Shown here piece by piece: positions 12,299 to 24,628 of a DNA stretch of 64,000 bases (position 1 is the stretch's first letter; each line of letters starts with the position of its first letter). The position numbers were made by a program, and so were the translations under genes. This stretch comes from Topomyia yanbarensis (Eukaryota > Arthropoda > Insecta > Diptera > Culicidae). Below the pieces are notes generated by a model, which was given only the letters and a program-made list of their open reading frames with translations, searched no databases and was not told where the DNA came from. The stretch lies in NCBI RefSeq assembly GCF_030247195.1, contig NC_080672.1, positions 14,198,001 to 14,262,000 on the forward strand, given 5' to 3'.

Positions 12299-14400
12299 TT
12301 AAGAAGGAATGAGTTTGTCCATGAATCCTCCAAAGCGGATTCGAATTCTACGATTTACGACATTAATTTTTCGACGGCAAACACAGTAATTAAGCTGTGC
12401 CAGCTCATGTAGCCGTACCTCAATTTTCCCACTGTCCTTAGACACGGGGGTTTCGAATCGAACGATGTCACATTCAACCACGTGTTTTAGGTTGTTGTTT
12501 AAATGGAATTTGCCAGGGCCAATTTGTTGAGCATTATCAGTTCGGTGTTGTGGACATGGTGGAATTGAATATAGGAGACATCTGTAATTATGAGCGAGTC
12601 CAGTACGAAGAAACCCAAAGTCAACGATGTTTCACTGCTCAGTACAACTAGGAGGATTCAGGAACTTTAGCACAACCTCAATCTTAATACCACTTTTAGC
12701 ACTATTTTAAAGTAGTGACGGCTGGCCCAACGTGCTAAACATAATCCTGCTGTTGTTCTGACGTGTAGGCTTGTTTTTTAAGCATTTTACCGATTAAAAA
12801 TTCGACGGTATTGTTGGGAGCATCTTAAGTCCCCAACCACATTATTTCTCTAGTAATAATTGTCTTCGTAAAATTGGTCAGTGAACACAAAGTCATATTT
12901 ACCTGGGACATCGTTTTCACAATACACCCACTGAATTTCGTCAAAGCTCACTCGTAAAGCAGTCTCACACTCTTTTTGACCACCCAATATTGGTCCAAGC
13001 GCGGTTTTAATATTTACTGACACTGTATGACTTGTAGCTCTCGGTGGCGAGAACACTCAGCACTGTTTAATGATTGTTATCGTACGTTTTGGCCATATGG
13101 AAAAGATGGAAATACCAGCAAGCCCGTAGTTTGCGGTTGGCCGGGTTGGTCTCCACCAGGAGTGCGAAGTTGCGCTGAAATCTTGATCTGCTTTATAAAG
13201 TAAGTAAGGATAAGTCAAAAAAAAAAGTATGGATAGGTTTGTTATTTTTAAGTGCACACAAATTTTTTTTGCGAAAATCGAATTGGTGCAAGGTGCCTAT
13301 AGTTTTAGGAACAGTAAAAGTTGTCCCGACATGGGAACCGTTGGAGTTACATAATGATTTGTCGGGGTGAGTGACGTAGCTCTTTTTACTATTTCTGCAA
13401 AAGAGTGCTTAGAGTGTATTTAAGGGAACGCTTTATATTCCTTGAGTGCAGTTTGTACGTGGGGCATGATAATGGATCGTAAGGACTCTTCCCACAATAA
13501 GCACATTTTTCAGCATTTCAAGAGTCATCCGTATGATTCTCCGGGCAATTTTAATACCGACCCTTTTTGCTACAATGACCCATTTACTTGTATCTAGTGC
13601 TTCAATGCATGACCATGCGCGATACCAACAGTCGAACAGGCAGATGATCCGTTTCCAAGAAGATGTAATTAAAAGCAAAACCGTCCCGCCATGATACGAG
13701 TTTCAAGTGACGTAAAATTTTGTCCAGTCCAGTGCGATTACCATTCAAAATCTTCGATCACTGGAGCGAGAGCTTCTTCGAAAAGCCAACACCATGCTTC
13801 AGCAGATCCCCGCACGGAAAACTTGGATTGATGACCACACCGTCAATCTCAACTTTGTGAGCGGACATGCAGACGCGGTAATCTTTCATATGAAACTTGT
13901 CATCACTATCGTCATTTACTTGCTTTTGACAGAATATCACAATTCTAAGCTTATCTGGCCGAACATTCGGGATATCTGTCACGGTACTTAGCAGATTGTC
14001 TTTGATCCGAACAGAAAATTGGATATGGTCCGACCAAGTTCAATGTGTAGTTAAGGAAGTTAAGGCGTCTTTGTTGACGGATCTTGCTTGACACACATTT
14101 TACTAAGCTGGATCTTTTCTGAAGAGTTTGTTTATGGACGAGCCTAGAGCCCGGTGAAAAGTGAAAACTTAAAGGCATGTTCGAGGATAGTAAAGCAAAC
14201 GATTTATTTAGGTAACATCGGTTGACATATTTCAATATTATAGCTTCAGTCTTTTTTCCAAATACCAAAGACAAAGCCAAGGACAATCCGCCGAGATGAG
14301 TAAATCTCAAAAGCAGTTGATCGAGTTTCGGCTGAATACCCATTGACTTTAGATCTATCCGCATCAGTGTTTGCGATGTTAAACATTAACTGAGGGTTAA
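12299..14400 (-). pseudogene. Degenerate non-LTR retrotransposon, ORF1 and endonuclease start
   Basis: The minus strand carries a broken gag-like ORF1. The reading near 13690-13440, across stops, gives LPVRLLVSRMVMH, then MGHCSKK, NCPENHTDDS and CAYCGKSPYDPLSC. The last is a CX2CX4HX4C zinc knuckle with His replaced by Tyr, and the others are damaged knuckles. Upstream, 13982-13758 encodes YRVCMSAHKVEIDGVV, which fits the region before the knuckles in insect I/Jockey-type ORF1 proteins. Downstream, 12481-12299 contains IRIRFGGFMDK, reminiscent of the DRxDGYGGVA part of an apurinic-type endonuclease. There are many stops and frameshifts. Zinc knuckles bind RNA or DNA in the retrotransposon particle. 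A plus-strand relative of the same ORF1 lies at about 43370-43500. The clade is uncertain. Confidence 0.6.
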
Positions 14401-14819
14401 AATAGAGCTTTGCCTTACGGAAGTTCATCTATTTCCATCTTACGTCTAGCAAACGGTACCCGACAACATTCAACACATTAGTTCAGGAATAAATCAATTT
14501 TCTATATCATCTTATGGTAAGTGGTTCAGAGTGACGATGTTTGAATCAAGCTCCTCGTGTGTATGGACGATGGCAAAACGAGGTTCTACTACACGATCTT
14601 GCATCGCTTACTTGTGATATGGCCATACATAAACTTAAGCCGGAAATTAGAACCCATTACGGAGAATACATGGAAAAAATTCTTTCCAAATATTTCCAAT
14701 GATATTTTTGTGGGTTTACTCAGTTGTATGAATTTTTGTTTCCTACCTGCGCTTACTAGATGAAACAACAGGGACAGATCGATACGTGTCAGTTTTATGA
14801 TCAGACGGCACATTACGAA

Positions 14820-16200
14820 AAATCATGCCCAGAAACTTCGAAGGAGAAGGAGAACCTCCATTTATGAACCAAACCGGGGGTTCGTAAAAATAATTAGTTC
14901 TTAAAAAAAGTTTGCTTCACATTCTTATTAAGATTCGTTGGTTGAACAATATTCTCGATAACCCTAACAATATGGATTTTTGAAACGGGTTTGACAAGTA
15001 GATGATGAAAATGGACAATTGGTACCTTTTTGAAATCAGCTGGCAACTTTAGGTTGAGCGATATTCATGATAATCCTAGCAATAGTTCGATTGTTGAGAT
15101 TTTAGAGAATTTATCTAATCCATTTCGAAAATACCCAACTTTTATTAGTAGCAGTTAGCTAAGAATATGTTAAATTGTATACAACTTCATGCTGTACTGT
15201 AAGAACCAGACTTCCCATAAACAGCGACAAGTTTGTATCTGTGTACTAAATTTAGTGCACGCTTTCAACCGCAAACATGCTTCGTTTCGATGTACAGATT
15301 CACCTCGAACATCGAACCCAAGCGAACGATGTACACACTCTAGTTTTAACATCCATGTACGTACACCGGGTGCGTACACGAGAACGATTCGCTCAAGATA
15401 AAAAGAGTCAACGCTAGTGATGGTGAGAGTCAGAAAGAGAAAACTGGTGCCACGAACCTGTGCGTACGCACACCACGTACGTACATGGGGTTCATGCCCA
15501 GAAACTTCGAAGAAGAATCCATATACACTGGAACCTTCATTTATGAACCAAACCGGGGGCTCGTAAATTGAATTAGTTCGTATAAAAAATGTTCGTTATT
15601 TGGGATTTAGTTCGTAAAAAAAGTTTGCTTCACATTCTTATGGATATTCGTTGGTTGAGCAATATTCTCGATAACCCTAACAATATTGGTTCGATTGTTG
15701 ATGTTATAGAGAATTTATCTAAACCGGAAGTCGCCATCTTGGATTACAAAAGAGCTCAAGTCATCGATTTCTGTCATGCACTCGTCAACCCCGATTCGAA
15801 CGTACCCAACTTTTATTAGTAGCAGTTAGCTAAGAAAATGTTAAATTGTGTACAACTTCATACTGTACCAGACTTCCCATAAACATCGACAAGTTTGTAC
15901 CTGTGTACTAAATTTAGTACACGCGTTCAACCGCAAACATGTTTCGTTTCGATGTACAGGTTCACCTCGAACGTACACCGAGTGCGAACACGAGAACGAT
16001 TCGCGCAAAATAAAAAAAAAGTCTAGTGATGATGAGAGTGAGAAAGAGAAAACTGGTACCACGAATCTGTGCGTACGCACACCATGTACGTACATGTGGG
16101 TTCGGTTGTGCATGCGAACATGTGCACGTGTTTTGGTGCGAAATTGCCTGTTCGAGTCCATACACAAATTGTGGGTTTGATATGAGAACACAGAACCAGA
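14820..16200. repeat. Tandem duplication of a ~670-bp unit
   Basis: Copy 1 begins near 14821 (ATCATGCCCAGAAACTTCGAAG) and copy 2 near 15492 (TTCATGCCCAGAAACTTCGAAG). Both contain GAACCAAACCGGGGG, the phrase ATATTCTCGATAACCCTAAC, CCCAACTTTTATTAGTAGCA and GCGTACGCACACCA. The order is the same and many positions differ, so the duplication is old. Open frames inside on either strand are short and unlike known proteins. A fragment of the same GTTCGTAA-rich sequence continues at 17722-17850, beyond the transposon inserted at 16213. Confidence 0.75.
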
Positions 16201-16212
16201 GCGAACATTGTG

Positions 16213-17712
16213 GGGTGTACCCCATTAGGCATAAAGACGATTGGCATAATGGACGTTTGGCATAAATTATCATGTTGAAGTATCCTTTACTAAAATAACT
16301 TTTTGGTGGTGATAGCATCGGGTGGTAAGAGCGCAAATGCTTGAAAATTTTTGATGTTATAGAATCACTCTGGAAGCTGATAGAAGTCGATCAACATTCA
16401 AACACCAACACCTCAAAAAACCTTAACTCAAATAAAAGATGTAGAACGAATGCACATCGAATGAACGAATAAACAAATTTCACCTCTCTAAAATAGGCTA
16501 AGAGTCTTGATTAAAATCGGTCTATTTTGTATTAAGTAAACAACATTTTTAAACTGCTAAAACTTTTGATTTAGGCCGAATTTACTCAAAAAAACAGGCA
16601 AGACCAGTAACTGGTACTATTAGAACTTCGAGCTGATGTTATTTCTAGTAGTCTGATATAACTCTGCTGGAGCAGCACTACCAGAGATATTTACAGTTAG
16701 TGTTGATAAATAAAATTTTGATATATCTTCATTATTTTCTATTATTGTTGAAAACTGATAAAACGCATCAATTTGGACCGTCTTCGACTATCTTTTCCTA
16801 GCATACAGAATATTAAAAATTTTCTAGGAGAATTGTGTTGAGCACCGGAAGGTAAATATCGAGCAGCTTCCATCACTGCGAAAGAAGCATCTTTCAAAGC
16901 GGGTTTTTCGTGTTTCTTGAACTCTTTGAACACTACACAAAGTTGGGCATGTAAGGGTTAACTTAGATTAGTTTTTCATGCATGCAAGATGAAATTGCCC
17001 AAGAAGAAAATATATATAACCTTGAAGAACAGCTCATGAAAGAAAGAATGATGCATTTTATTATTCATTCAATGAATATACGAATATTGATGGTTCTATA
17101 TTGATTGTCTCTCATATTCTTAAGCACAATGATTGTATTCTCGAGGCCATCACAAATAGAACTACGGAATCTCTTTGATATGAGAGAAAGTTTAATCCTG
17201 TACTGTGACGAGTTACCGAAACGAAAAAGGTATCATCACAAACGTAGAATCCGTAACCAAATGTTGTTTCTGTACCTGACACTGCCAGTTTCCATAGGAT
17301 CCAAAACATAATGTCTGTTAATTGTTTTTTTTAATATTTGGATGCAACTGTTTTAATAATTAATCTAAGCGGCTTGAAATGTGCTTGTACCAAAACTGTT
17401 CACTTAAAGAATCTTCTCTTCATCTCGCCTACAGAAAAAAAATAGAAAAAAGCTACACTTGCAAGGGTTAAATATCTCGCATGGTATTTTTCATGTTATA
17501 GTCTCTCGCTAAAGTTATGCGAAGGTATGGTATAGCAAAGCGTCCTTTTTTTACTCTGAAAAAAAAAAAAAACAAACGAAATCTCTATAAAAACGAAAGT
17601 CTTGCGATTATTTTTATATTTTTGGGAATTATGCCTATCGTCCATTATGCCTAACGTTAATTATGCCTAACGTACTTAAGCCTAACGTATTTATGCCAAA
17701 CGTCGCGCCCCC
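16213..17712. mobile_element. 1.5-kb non-autonomous DNA transposon, 9-bp target duplication
   Basis: AACATTGTG stands directly on both sides (16204-16212 and 17713-17721) as a perfect 9-bp target duplication. The ends are inverted and repetitive. The left end reads GGGTGTACCCC then ATTAGGCATAAAGACG, TTGGCATAATGGACG and TTTGGCATAA. The right end, reverse-complemented, reads GGGGGCGCGACGTTTGGCAT followed by several GTTAGGCATAA copies. No transposase is recognised inside. A 9-bp duplication is typical of Mutator-like elements, but the family is not proven. It sits inside the duplicated 14.8-16.2 kb sequence. Confidence 0.75.
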
Positions 17713-18474
17713 AACATTGTGTACGAACATGGTTCGTAAACAAAGAGTTCGTTATTTCGAAGTTATGTGAATCGAATATTACGTAAAGAGTTCGTAACTG
17801 GAGGTTTCAGTTTACTTACAACCATCAAACCGAACATACAGTTTTAAATATAATCCCCTGAATCACAATTAACACATTTATGGTAGCTGCTCACACTATA
17901 ATGACAGCTGCAAAAGCTGCATCCGATACCTTCAAGTCAACAGCCAGCACCACTAGTTAGGGAGCTAATGCCAAAGACAGCGGGTTTACAATAGTGACTC
18001 ATATATGAAAATAATAGAGAAAGAGCATCTAATAGCAAGCACTAGAACAGCATCACTGTTGCCATCATGAATCTGTCAGATAAAGAGAGTGACTTTCAAG
18101 ATTTCGTTACCACGAAAAAATGATCCATATCCAATTCCCAATAATTTATTTTCACATTTGCTTGATATATAAAAGAACCACGGGTCCGGTAGGCTAACAT
18201 ATTGGGCCGTGTTAGATAGACGATTTGAATAAGAACTCCTTGCTAAGTTCAAATCGGATCCCCTAGAAACCTTTTTATGGCGCTCTTGAAGCCTTTCAGG
18301 TAACTGGTTATTTTCGGCAGCCTCCAGTTGTCTAAATGGCGTCGCAGAAAGAATAGAGCAGTGTATGAAAATGTTGGACGAACGCAAAAAAAAAATCTAA
18401 AATACTTCCACCCGAATTTGGCACACCATCGCTGAATGTTGTCAAATCGACTGTGACGAACATGATTTAGGTAT

Positions 18475-18910
18475 TTGGGGAGCCCTAGGAAACCAGCTTC
18501 TGGAAGAAATCTAAATCAGAATTGCACAGTAATCGAAAGAAGAGTGTCCAGCACTCTCAAACCTTTCCACTGGAAATGCTGTCAAGAAATTGGGTATAGT
18601 ACAGTGACACCCAATCGAGATAACAAGCAGAACACCACGGCTAAGCCAAGACCGTTCAACTCAACATTGTTTACCAAGTGTGAATGAGTCGTAATGGACG
18701 ATGAAATAGTGGTCAAGGCGGATTTTAAGCATCTCCCTGGTCAAAAGTTTTACCAGACTCTTGAAAAAGGAAAGGTTCCAAAATATGCTTCAGCAGAAAA
18801 AGTTGTCAGAGTTTGTTAAAAATAGTTGGATTGGCAGGCGATTTGCAAATTTGGGATGAAAAGCAAAATTTTTTTGAGAACTGGCACTGTCAACCAAAAT
18901 GACCAATGAC
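18475..18910 (+). pseudogene. ITmD37E-type transposase fragment
   Basis: The reading at 18689-18790 gives VVMDDEIVVKADFKHLPGQK, containing the first catalytic aspartate region of Tc1/mariner-superfamily transposases. Further on, 18832-18905 reads WQAICKFG, then KSKIFLRTGTVNQ, after a frame change. The same order is seen in the fuller copy at 61824-63066 (MDDETYVKADF, then WQAICSCGKRS and TTGTVN). Upstream, around 18555, LSNLSTGNAVKKLGIVQ matches the helix-turn-helix region in position. Stops and frameshifts break it, and the C-terminal half with the second aspartate and the glutamate is missing. The enzyme would cut and paste its element at TA sites. No terminal repeats were found for this copy. 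Confidence 0.65.
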
Positions 18911-19099
18911 TACTGCGATAATTCGCAACAGTCACAACATAAAACAAGTATTTAGTTATTTAGTTCATCGAATATAGTGTGAAATAAAAAATAATTGGTA
19001 AATTTCCCTTGCCGATTATCACTAAAGCGCACAATTATACTTGAAACCTTTAACTAACTGCACAGTATTAACAAAATCAAAACAACCAACATCTTCGGG

Positions 19100-21300
19100 G
19101 GCTAAGTACCCGTCTCTGCGTTGGTCCCCTGTCAAATGTCAATAGGTTAATCCTTGTCTAGCAAACCATTTACTAACCCACACTCTCTCTCTCTCTTGTC
19201 CTCTCACTTCAAAGAGACAAGCCCATTATTCATCGCTTCGTCTGTTTAGGTACTTAACAATAGAGGGCGACAGACACACAGACACAAACCATTCGCTCTC
19301 GTCGTCCACCGCGCGTAGATTGCCAGCGAGATGACCTTTCTTTCACGAGCGCATCCACAGATCTTGGAACACAGAGAGCTTTCGCAGAGCCATGGGCATC
19401 GGTACTACACGGTTTTATTTTATGTTTTTTTTTTCTCCGTCTTCAACCATTATCATGATCCGATTCGTGCAGAACCCGCATCTCTCCGTTCCGTGGTTGG
19501 TTAGTACAGGCAGTAGTAGGAGCGCGCCGGGGGTAGGTTGGTACGTGCTACTTAGGCATATCTGATAGCGCCTTCTGCATGTTTTATCCCCACCGGGGCG
19601 CACACCGGAGTTATTGTTTTGCTTTGGCCGGGTTTTGAATAATGAACAGAGAACGCAGGCAAAAACGAGGACACAGCAAGCGAAGCAGGCGTTTTCATCG
19701 GGTAACACAAAAGACATGTAGAGTAGGTATAAAGACAAACACAAAACACACACACACAGGACAGGACAGGAGCGAGAGCGAGAGAAGCAGCGCGAGACGA
19801 AAGACAAAAAGAGTTATGCATAGAAGAAAATGAATTTTTTTTTATGGTTGAACAACAGGAAGAAGTTTTCAAAGATACACTCACCCATATTGGGAACATT
19901 ACTACTGATATTATTTGTTTACGTTTTCCTGTCGAACCAAAAACGGAGCACCGCTCACTTTAGTCGCAAAACGCGAAAACTTACAACAGATAAGCTCAAT
20001 AAGGAGTCGTGGGGGGGAAAATCGTGCGACGAATTTCCACCACTCGCCCCAAACAGATCCTTACAGATGATGAGTGAGAGATCCGGATAAACTAGTGCAC
20101 TACTGTTACTTTCAAACCTTTTACATTATGGAACTACTACAAATCAAACACATACACACGCGTTCTCTCTCTTCTAGTTCAGTTATCAGCGCTTGCTTTG
20201 ATGGTTGGTACAAACCTGAAAGAGGAAAAAGAGAGAAAAAAAGTTCTTGTTAGCAATGACATTTCCCACGTACGTACGGCATCACTCGGATCTCGCCACA
20301 GCAAGAGTAAATAAACCATAAAATAATCAATAACTGATAACAATCTTATTTTCTAGAAATTTAACGAAATAGTCTCCTGCGTTTCCCGTTCGGAAGATGT
20401 GCTGCCCGTAAAAGCAAGAACCAACTGAGAATGTTTATCAACCGACCGAGGCCAAACGAGTCGATCTTGGACAGTATAGCAATGAAACGGAAAAAGAAAT
20501 ACAAGCAATACATACACCGAAAGGCAGCAGCAATACACAATAAATGAATTAAATTTTCTCCGTTCGACAACCACAGGAGGAGCCATTCCAGAGAATGGAA
20601 GGAAGCAGCCAGTTAGTCCGAACCGACCGACCGAGGTCCGTTGGCAAAACGACGCTGTGGATGCGATGCGATAACAACAATTCCAACTATGACGATGCTG
20701 GAATATTGTCTATTGTCTCACACACAGGAAATGCGCGGGTTTGTGGTCTAAGAGGTGCGAGTAGAACGGGGGTGCACCTTCTTCCGATAAAGTTCTTATT
20801 GTAGTTGGTTTCTTCTCCCCGTTGTCGATTTGCCATCGGCCCCGACCATCAGTACAGTGCCGGTCCGGCCTCGCCCCATTCCAAAGTGTGCGGCCGCAGT
20901 GTAGTCATTTTTCCTGATCAGGCTCAACTATGTCCTCATTCGGAACTGGCATTCGGAGTGAAAATGTAGCGTAAAAGGGGGGTTTCTCAGACAGCGGCGC
21001 GGAGGTGTACACCCGGAGGGGATTCAAAACGGTTGACTCTAAATACCGCAATATCGAATCATAAAACCAAATAAAGTGAGGTTAGTTTATAGTGCCGGAT
21101 TGCGATAAGAGCTGGAAGCTATTACTTCTTCTACAGTGCTGCCGCCGCTGCCGTGCCGTTGCTTCTGTATTAAAGTTGATTGGGAAGAATAGGTTGTCGG
21201 TCGGATCGTAGCAATCGAGGCTTTCGTCAGCACTCAGCCGCAGATACATATGTGATGGCTGGAGGCTCTTCTGTCGTTAATTGGTTTGATCTTTGCTAGG
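19100..21300. other. Transposon-poor, G+C-richer non-coding DNA
   Basis: No transposon motif is visible. Simple runs include CT repeats at 19183-19197 and CA repeats at 19747-19758. The character (unique sequence, A/G-rich tracts, a good splice acceptor on the minus strand at 20216) suggests proximity to a host gene, perhaps an untranslated exon. No protein-coding exon can be named. Confidence 0.45.
20216..20255 (-). other. Candidate 3' splice acceptor
   Basis: Read on the minus strand, TGCTAAC (20255-20249) is a good branch site. It is followed by a long pyrimidine tract (about 20245-20219) ending in TTTCAG, with the exon starting at 20215. A donor-like GTAAGT lies further down the minus strand near 19982. 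An untranslated exon of about 230 bases between them is possible. The open frames in it are short, so no coding role is claimed. Confidence 0.4.
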
Positions 21301-23690
21301 GTGGCCAGGAGTAAGGCGTCGTTGGTTTTTACGCTTCGGGTTAGGGTTGGGTTTAAATTTTATGGTTTTCTGTTGGTTGAGGTAGGAAAAGCGTTCGGTT
21401 CGAATTTGTTTCGATAGCATTAATTGAACTGTCTACTGCAAACAGTTATCCCGGTTTTTGATACTACTGGCATCCCTTAAAGCGCAGCAGGATTTTTTTA
21501 CCAACGGAATTCGCGAATCAAATGATTTGTTTTCCTTGAAATAACGACGTTACACCCAGCAATTATCTCCACGACTATAAACTAAAGAGATGATGGAGGA
21601 AGAGAACTGAGGAATAATTCGACGAATTTACATCCAAAGTCCATCAACTCCAACTCAGGAGCTAGCAGAGCTGCCGGATTATCCTGAAAATACTGCGGCC
21701 ATCTATCTTAATTAGCAGTTGATAGCCACTCGAAAAATCAAGACTCAAGGATTCAAAAATCTCGAATTCTACCGTACTGTGCCGTACGAATTCGTCTCCG
21801 TGAGTAGTGATCAGGACCCGGATCCTTAAGGTAAATGGTTAGGTTCTGATAAAACTCAATTAGTGTGTCTTAATCGACGATGAAAAATATGCGAAGAGCC
21901 TTGTAAAATTAGAATCCCAAGATTTATTGATTTCAAACAAATTTCGGTGTTAACATTTTACAAGGCTCCTGAACGCGGAATAATTCTTGCAGATTGAAAT
22001 TTCATTTTGCGCATGAGTTCAAGAAAAATTCGATTTGACAAGGAACCTGTTCCTGCGGCAAGAAAGCTAGCGTTTTTTGTGACGGATAAGAGTATGAATT
22101 ATGAATTATACAACAGACATAGCCACAATAAACGGATTCTACCTTTAATCAAGTTCCATAATGGTCAGCCTAGTTACGTTTTGATCAGATCTAGCCAGTT
22201 GCCATTACGAAGAGGATGTGCTACAATAGTACAACGACGATGGATCCCATCCAGTAGCCGCATACCACTCCTGTTTGGAATATTGACATGACGCAAAATC
22301 AGGCCAAAAAAATCTTTTGATTGTGCTGCCTCAAAAACGTTAAAAACGCGTTGGGTGACAGCGGTGGTTGTGTGTGATCTTGTTTTGGAGGCAGTGATAC
22401 GATCACTGTCACTGTGCTCTTCTTGGGATTTCATCATAATCCAGGAATAGCATTAGTGAATTGGGCCGGAGTCCCTAGGGTTGCATGTTCGAATCTTGCG
22501 TTTGGGGTGATTTTTTCACATAATTTCTTTCGTTTAACACATCATTTCGACCAAAAGGTCAGATAATAATCTTAATGAATAAATAATACTTGGAGAATTT
22601 AAGGTTTCCAAAATCAAACAGGTGTACGACTTCGGATAGTGTTCGAATGAATACTGCTATTGATTCGTTGTGTCCAAACGTTGTTCGATGATATCGTGGT
22701 GAGGCTTGAAAAACAAAATTCGATTTCGTCTTTTGATATTTTTGGCTAAAATAGTGCCTGGTCGCTTTGCGTCATTTCAGCGAATCATGACCGATCAAAC
22801 TACAACGAATCGGGTACGGTAGAAGGTTATTGGGGATTCCACCAGAGAAGGTCTCTCAGTGCAATTCAAATAAATCTTTTCTACATTCATTCAATCCAGT
22901 TATTTCTCACTACCTGTGGAATCCAAATCAGGTCGGTCAAGGTCTCAAATAAAAGTGCTAAGCTTTTCGGAACTTTTCCGGTTCATCTGATAGTCAAAAT
23001 ATATCGGACTTATCGAATGGTGGAAAGAGGTAACTTAACATTTCGCAATACTGAATATGAATCAGTTTCGTCCACACAGGCGAACGACGGACGAACGCAA
23101 TCATCGATAGGAGGAAATATAAGGTACAGCTTCAAATCGTCTGCATAACCAATGAAGAGAAAATACAAAGAGAAAGATTTCTTTTTAATTCCTCCCAGGT
23201 GGTGTTTATTTCAGTAGCTCTATTCGATCAATTTTTCAGTAATCCTCCAAAATTCTCCACACAAGGGAAGCTATTTGCATGCAGCAGTTGGTATCAAAGG
23301 CCAAGCAGTAATTTAGTATCATTGAAGAATGGTACAAACAGCACTGTTCCCATGTTGCTGCCTTGTGGAACCCTAAATAACTTCCTTTAGAACTTTATCC
23401 GTAGTTTTTTGTGACCATATAGTTGCTCAAAAAATCAAATCCTATTTGCTTAGATTTGATTCGCTACAATATTGCTGAGCAAAAAAAGATCTCGAAAAAC
23501 AGATTAAGGACATATTTTGGCGTAAATTGTAGAGATTAATACGCTTGTCAAATATTTGACGAAGTGTACTAGCGGATTTAGTTCAACCGTTGTCGAGTTC
23601 TGGTGTGTTCAGAAGCGAAGTGTTATGTGAAGTAATTACTTCGAATCAACATTTTGTATTCAATTTCCTTAGTTAATTTCTCTATTGCGT
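21301..23690. other. Gene-free stretch
   Basis: No gene or clear mobile element was recognised. Short frames have no motifs. A faint tRNA-like pattern at 22450-22510 is discussed among the rejected items. Confidence 0.4.
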
Positions 23691-23924
23691 AGACTATTTG
23701 AGAGCCTGAGAGCAAGAGTGGGTTAAAAATTCACTGCGAGCAAAAAGGGTATACTTTTTATTAGGAACAAAACCGCTTTTAGTCGGAGCAGAAATGGAAT
23801 AAAAAAAACTTTAGGGCAAAAATAGGCTAAAAAGATATATCACTTTTGCCCTAAGAAGAGAAATATCCCATTCGCATCCTAGGAATGGTTTCTCTGAAAT
23901 AATTTATCACAAATAAGTGCAAAC

Positions 23925-24628
23925 CATATTTAATGTGGGTGTCATTCGATTGTGGAGGTTCAGTAGACATCGAAAATTGATGATTAACGCCATTCGAAAA
24001 TCCAAGTGGCGATTTCCGGTTACCATAATGAGAGAGAGTGAAATAGAGAGAACTATCATCAATATGGGGTGTTATTTGACAGGGGTGGTCTGAAGACGAC
24101 GGAAAAGGATGAATAACGCCATCTTGAAATCTAAGATGGAAGTTTTTTCTTACAATAAAAAATGAAAATCACCATCAATGTGGCTGTCATTTGAAAGCGG
24201 GTGGTTATTATACATCTAAAATTGATGATAAACGCCATTTGAAAATCCAAAACGGCGGCTTCCGGTTACCACAAAACTGTGAAAACCATCGTCGATATGG
24301 GTTTCATTTGAAAGGCGGTACACATCGGAAATGGATGATTAACGCTATTCCGGTTACCAGAAAATAGAGAGAATCATATTCAATATTGGTGTTATTTGAA
24401 AGGGATGGTCAGTAGACATCGAAATTTGCTGATTTACGCCATTTTGAAACCCTAGATGGTGACTTCCTGTTACAAGAAAAGAGAGACCATCATCACTATG
24501 GGTGTCATTTAAAAAGTAGTGGTCAGAAGACGACTGAACTGGATCGCTAACGCCGTTTTGAAACCCAAGACGGCCACTTCAGCCTTCCTCAACACAGTGA
24601 ATATCATCATCAATATGCATATCATTTG
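23925..24628 (+). repeat. Satellite array, ~115-bp unit, plus sense
   Basis: The phrase GTCATTTGAAAGGGGTGGTC, or close variants, starts near 23941, 24071, 24185, 24303, 24390, 24504 and 24622. Each is followed by GTAGACATCGAAAATTGATG, AACGCCATTTTGAAA, CCAAGATGGCGACTTCCGGT and ATCATCAATATGGG. Spacing is about 114-118 bases, with one shortened and one lengthened unit. It resembles a dispersed repeat I remember from culicine mosquitoes. Confidence 0.8.

Noticed and set aside
13951..14364. Separate host gene of 137 codons
   Set aside because: It lies in line with zinc-knuckle ORF1 remains on the same strand and is better explained as their 5' part.
15841..16336. Overlapping frames of 110-124 codons in the duplicated region
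   Set aside because: Several long frames overlap on both strands, as expected for a repeat with few stop triplets. The protein sequences are unlike known families and are not kept between the two copies.
22450..22510. tRNA gene or SINE head (TGTTCGAATCTTGCG)
   Set aside because: The B-box-like phrase is imperfect, the A box is poor and no cloverleaf can be drawn, so it is not listed as a feature.
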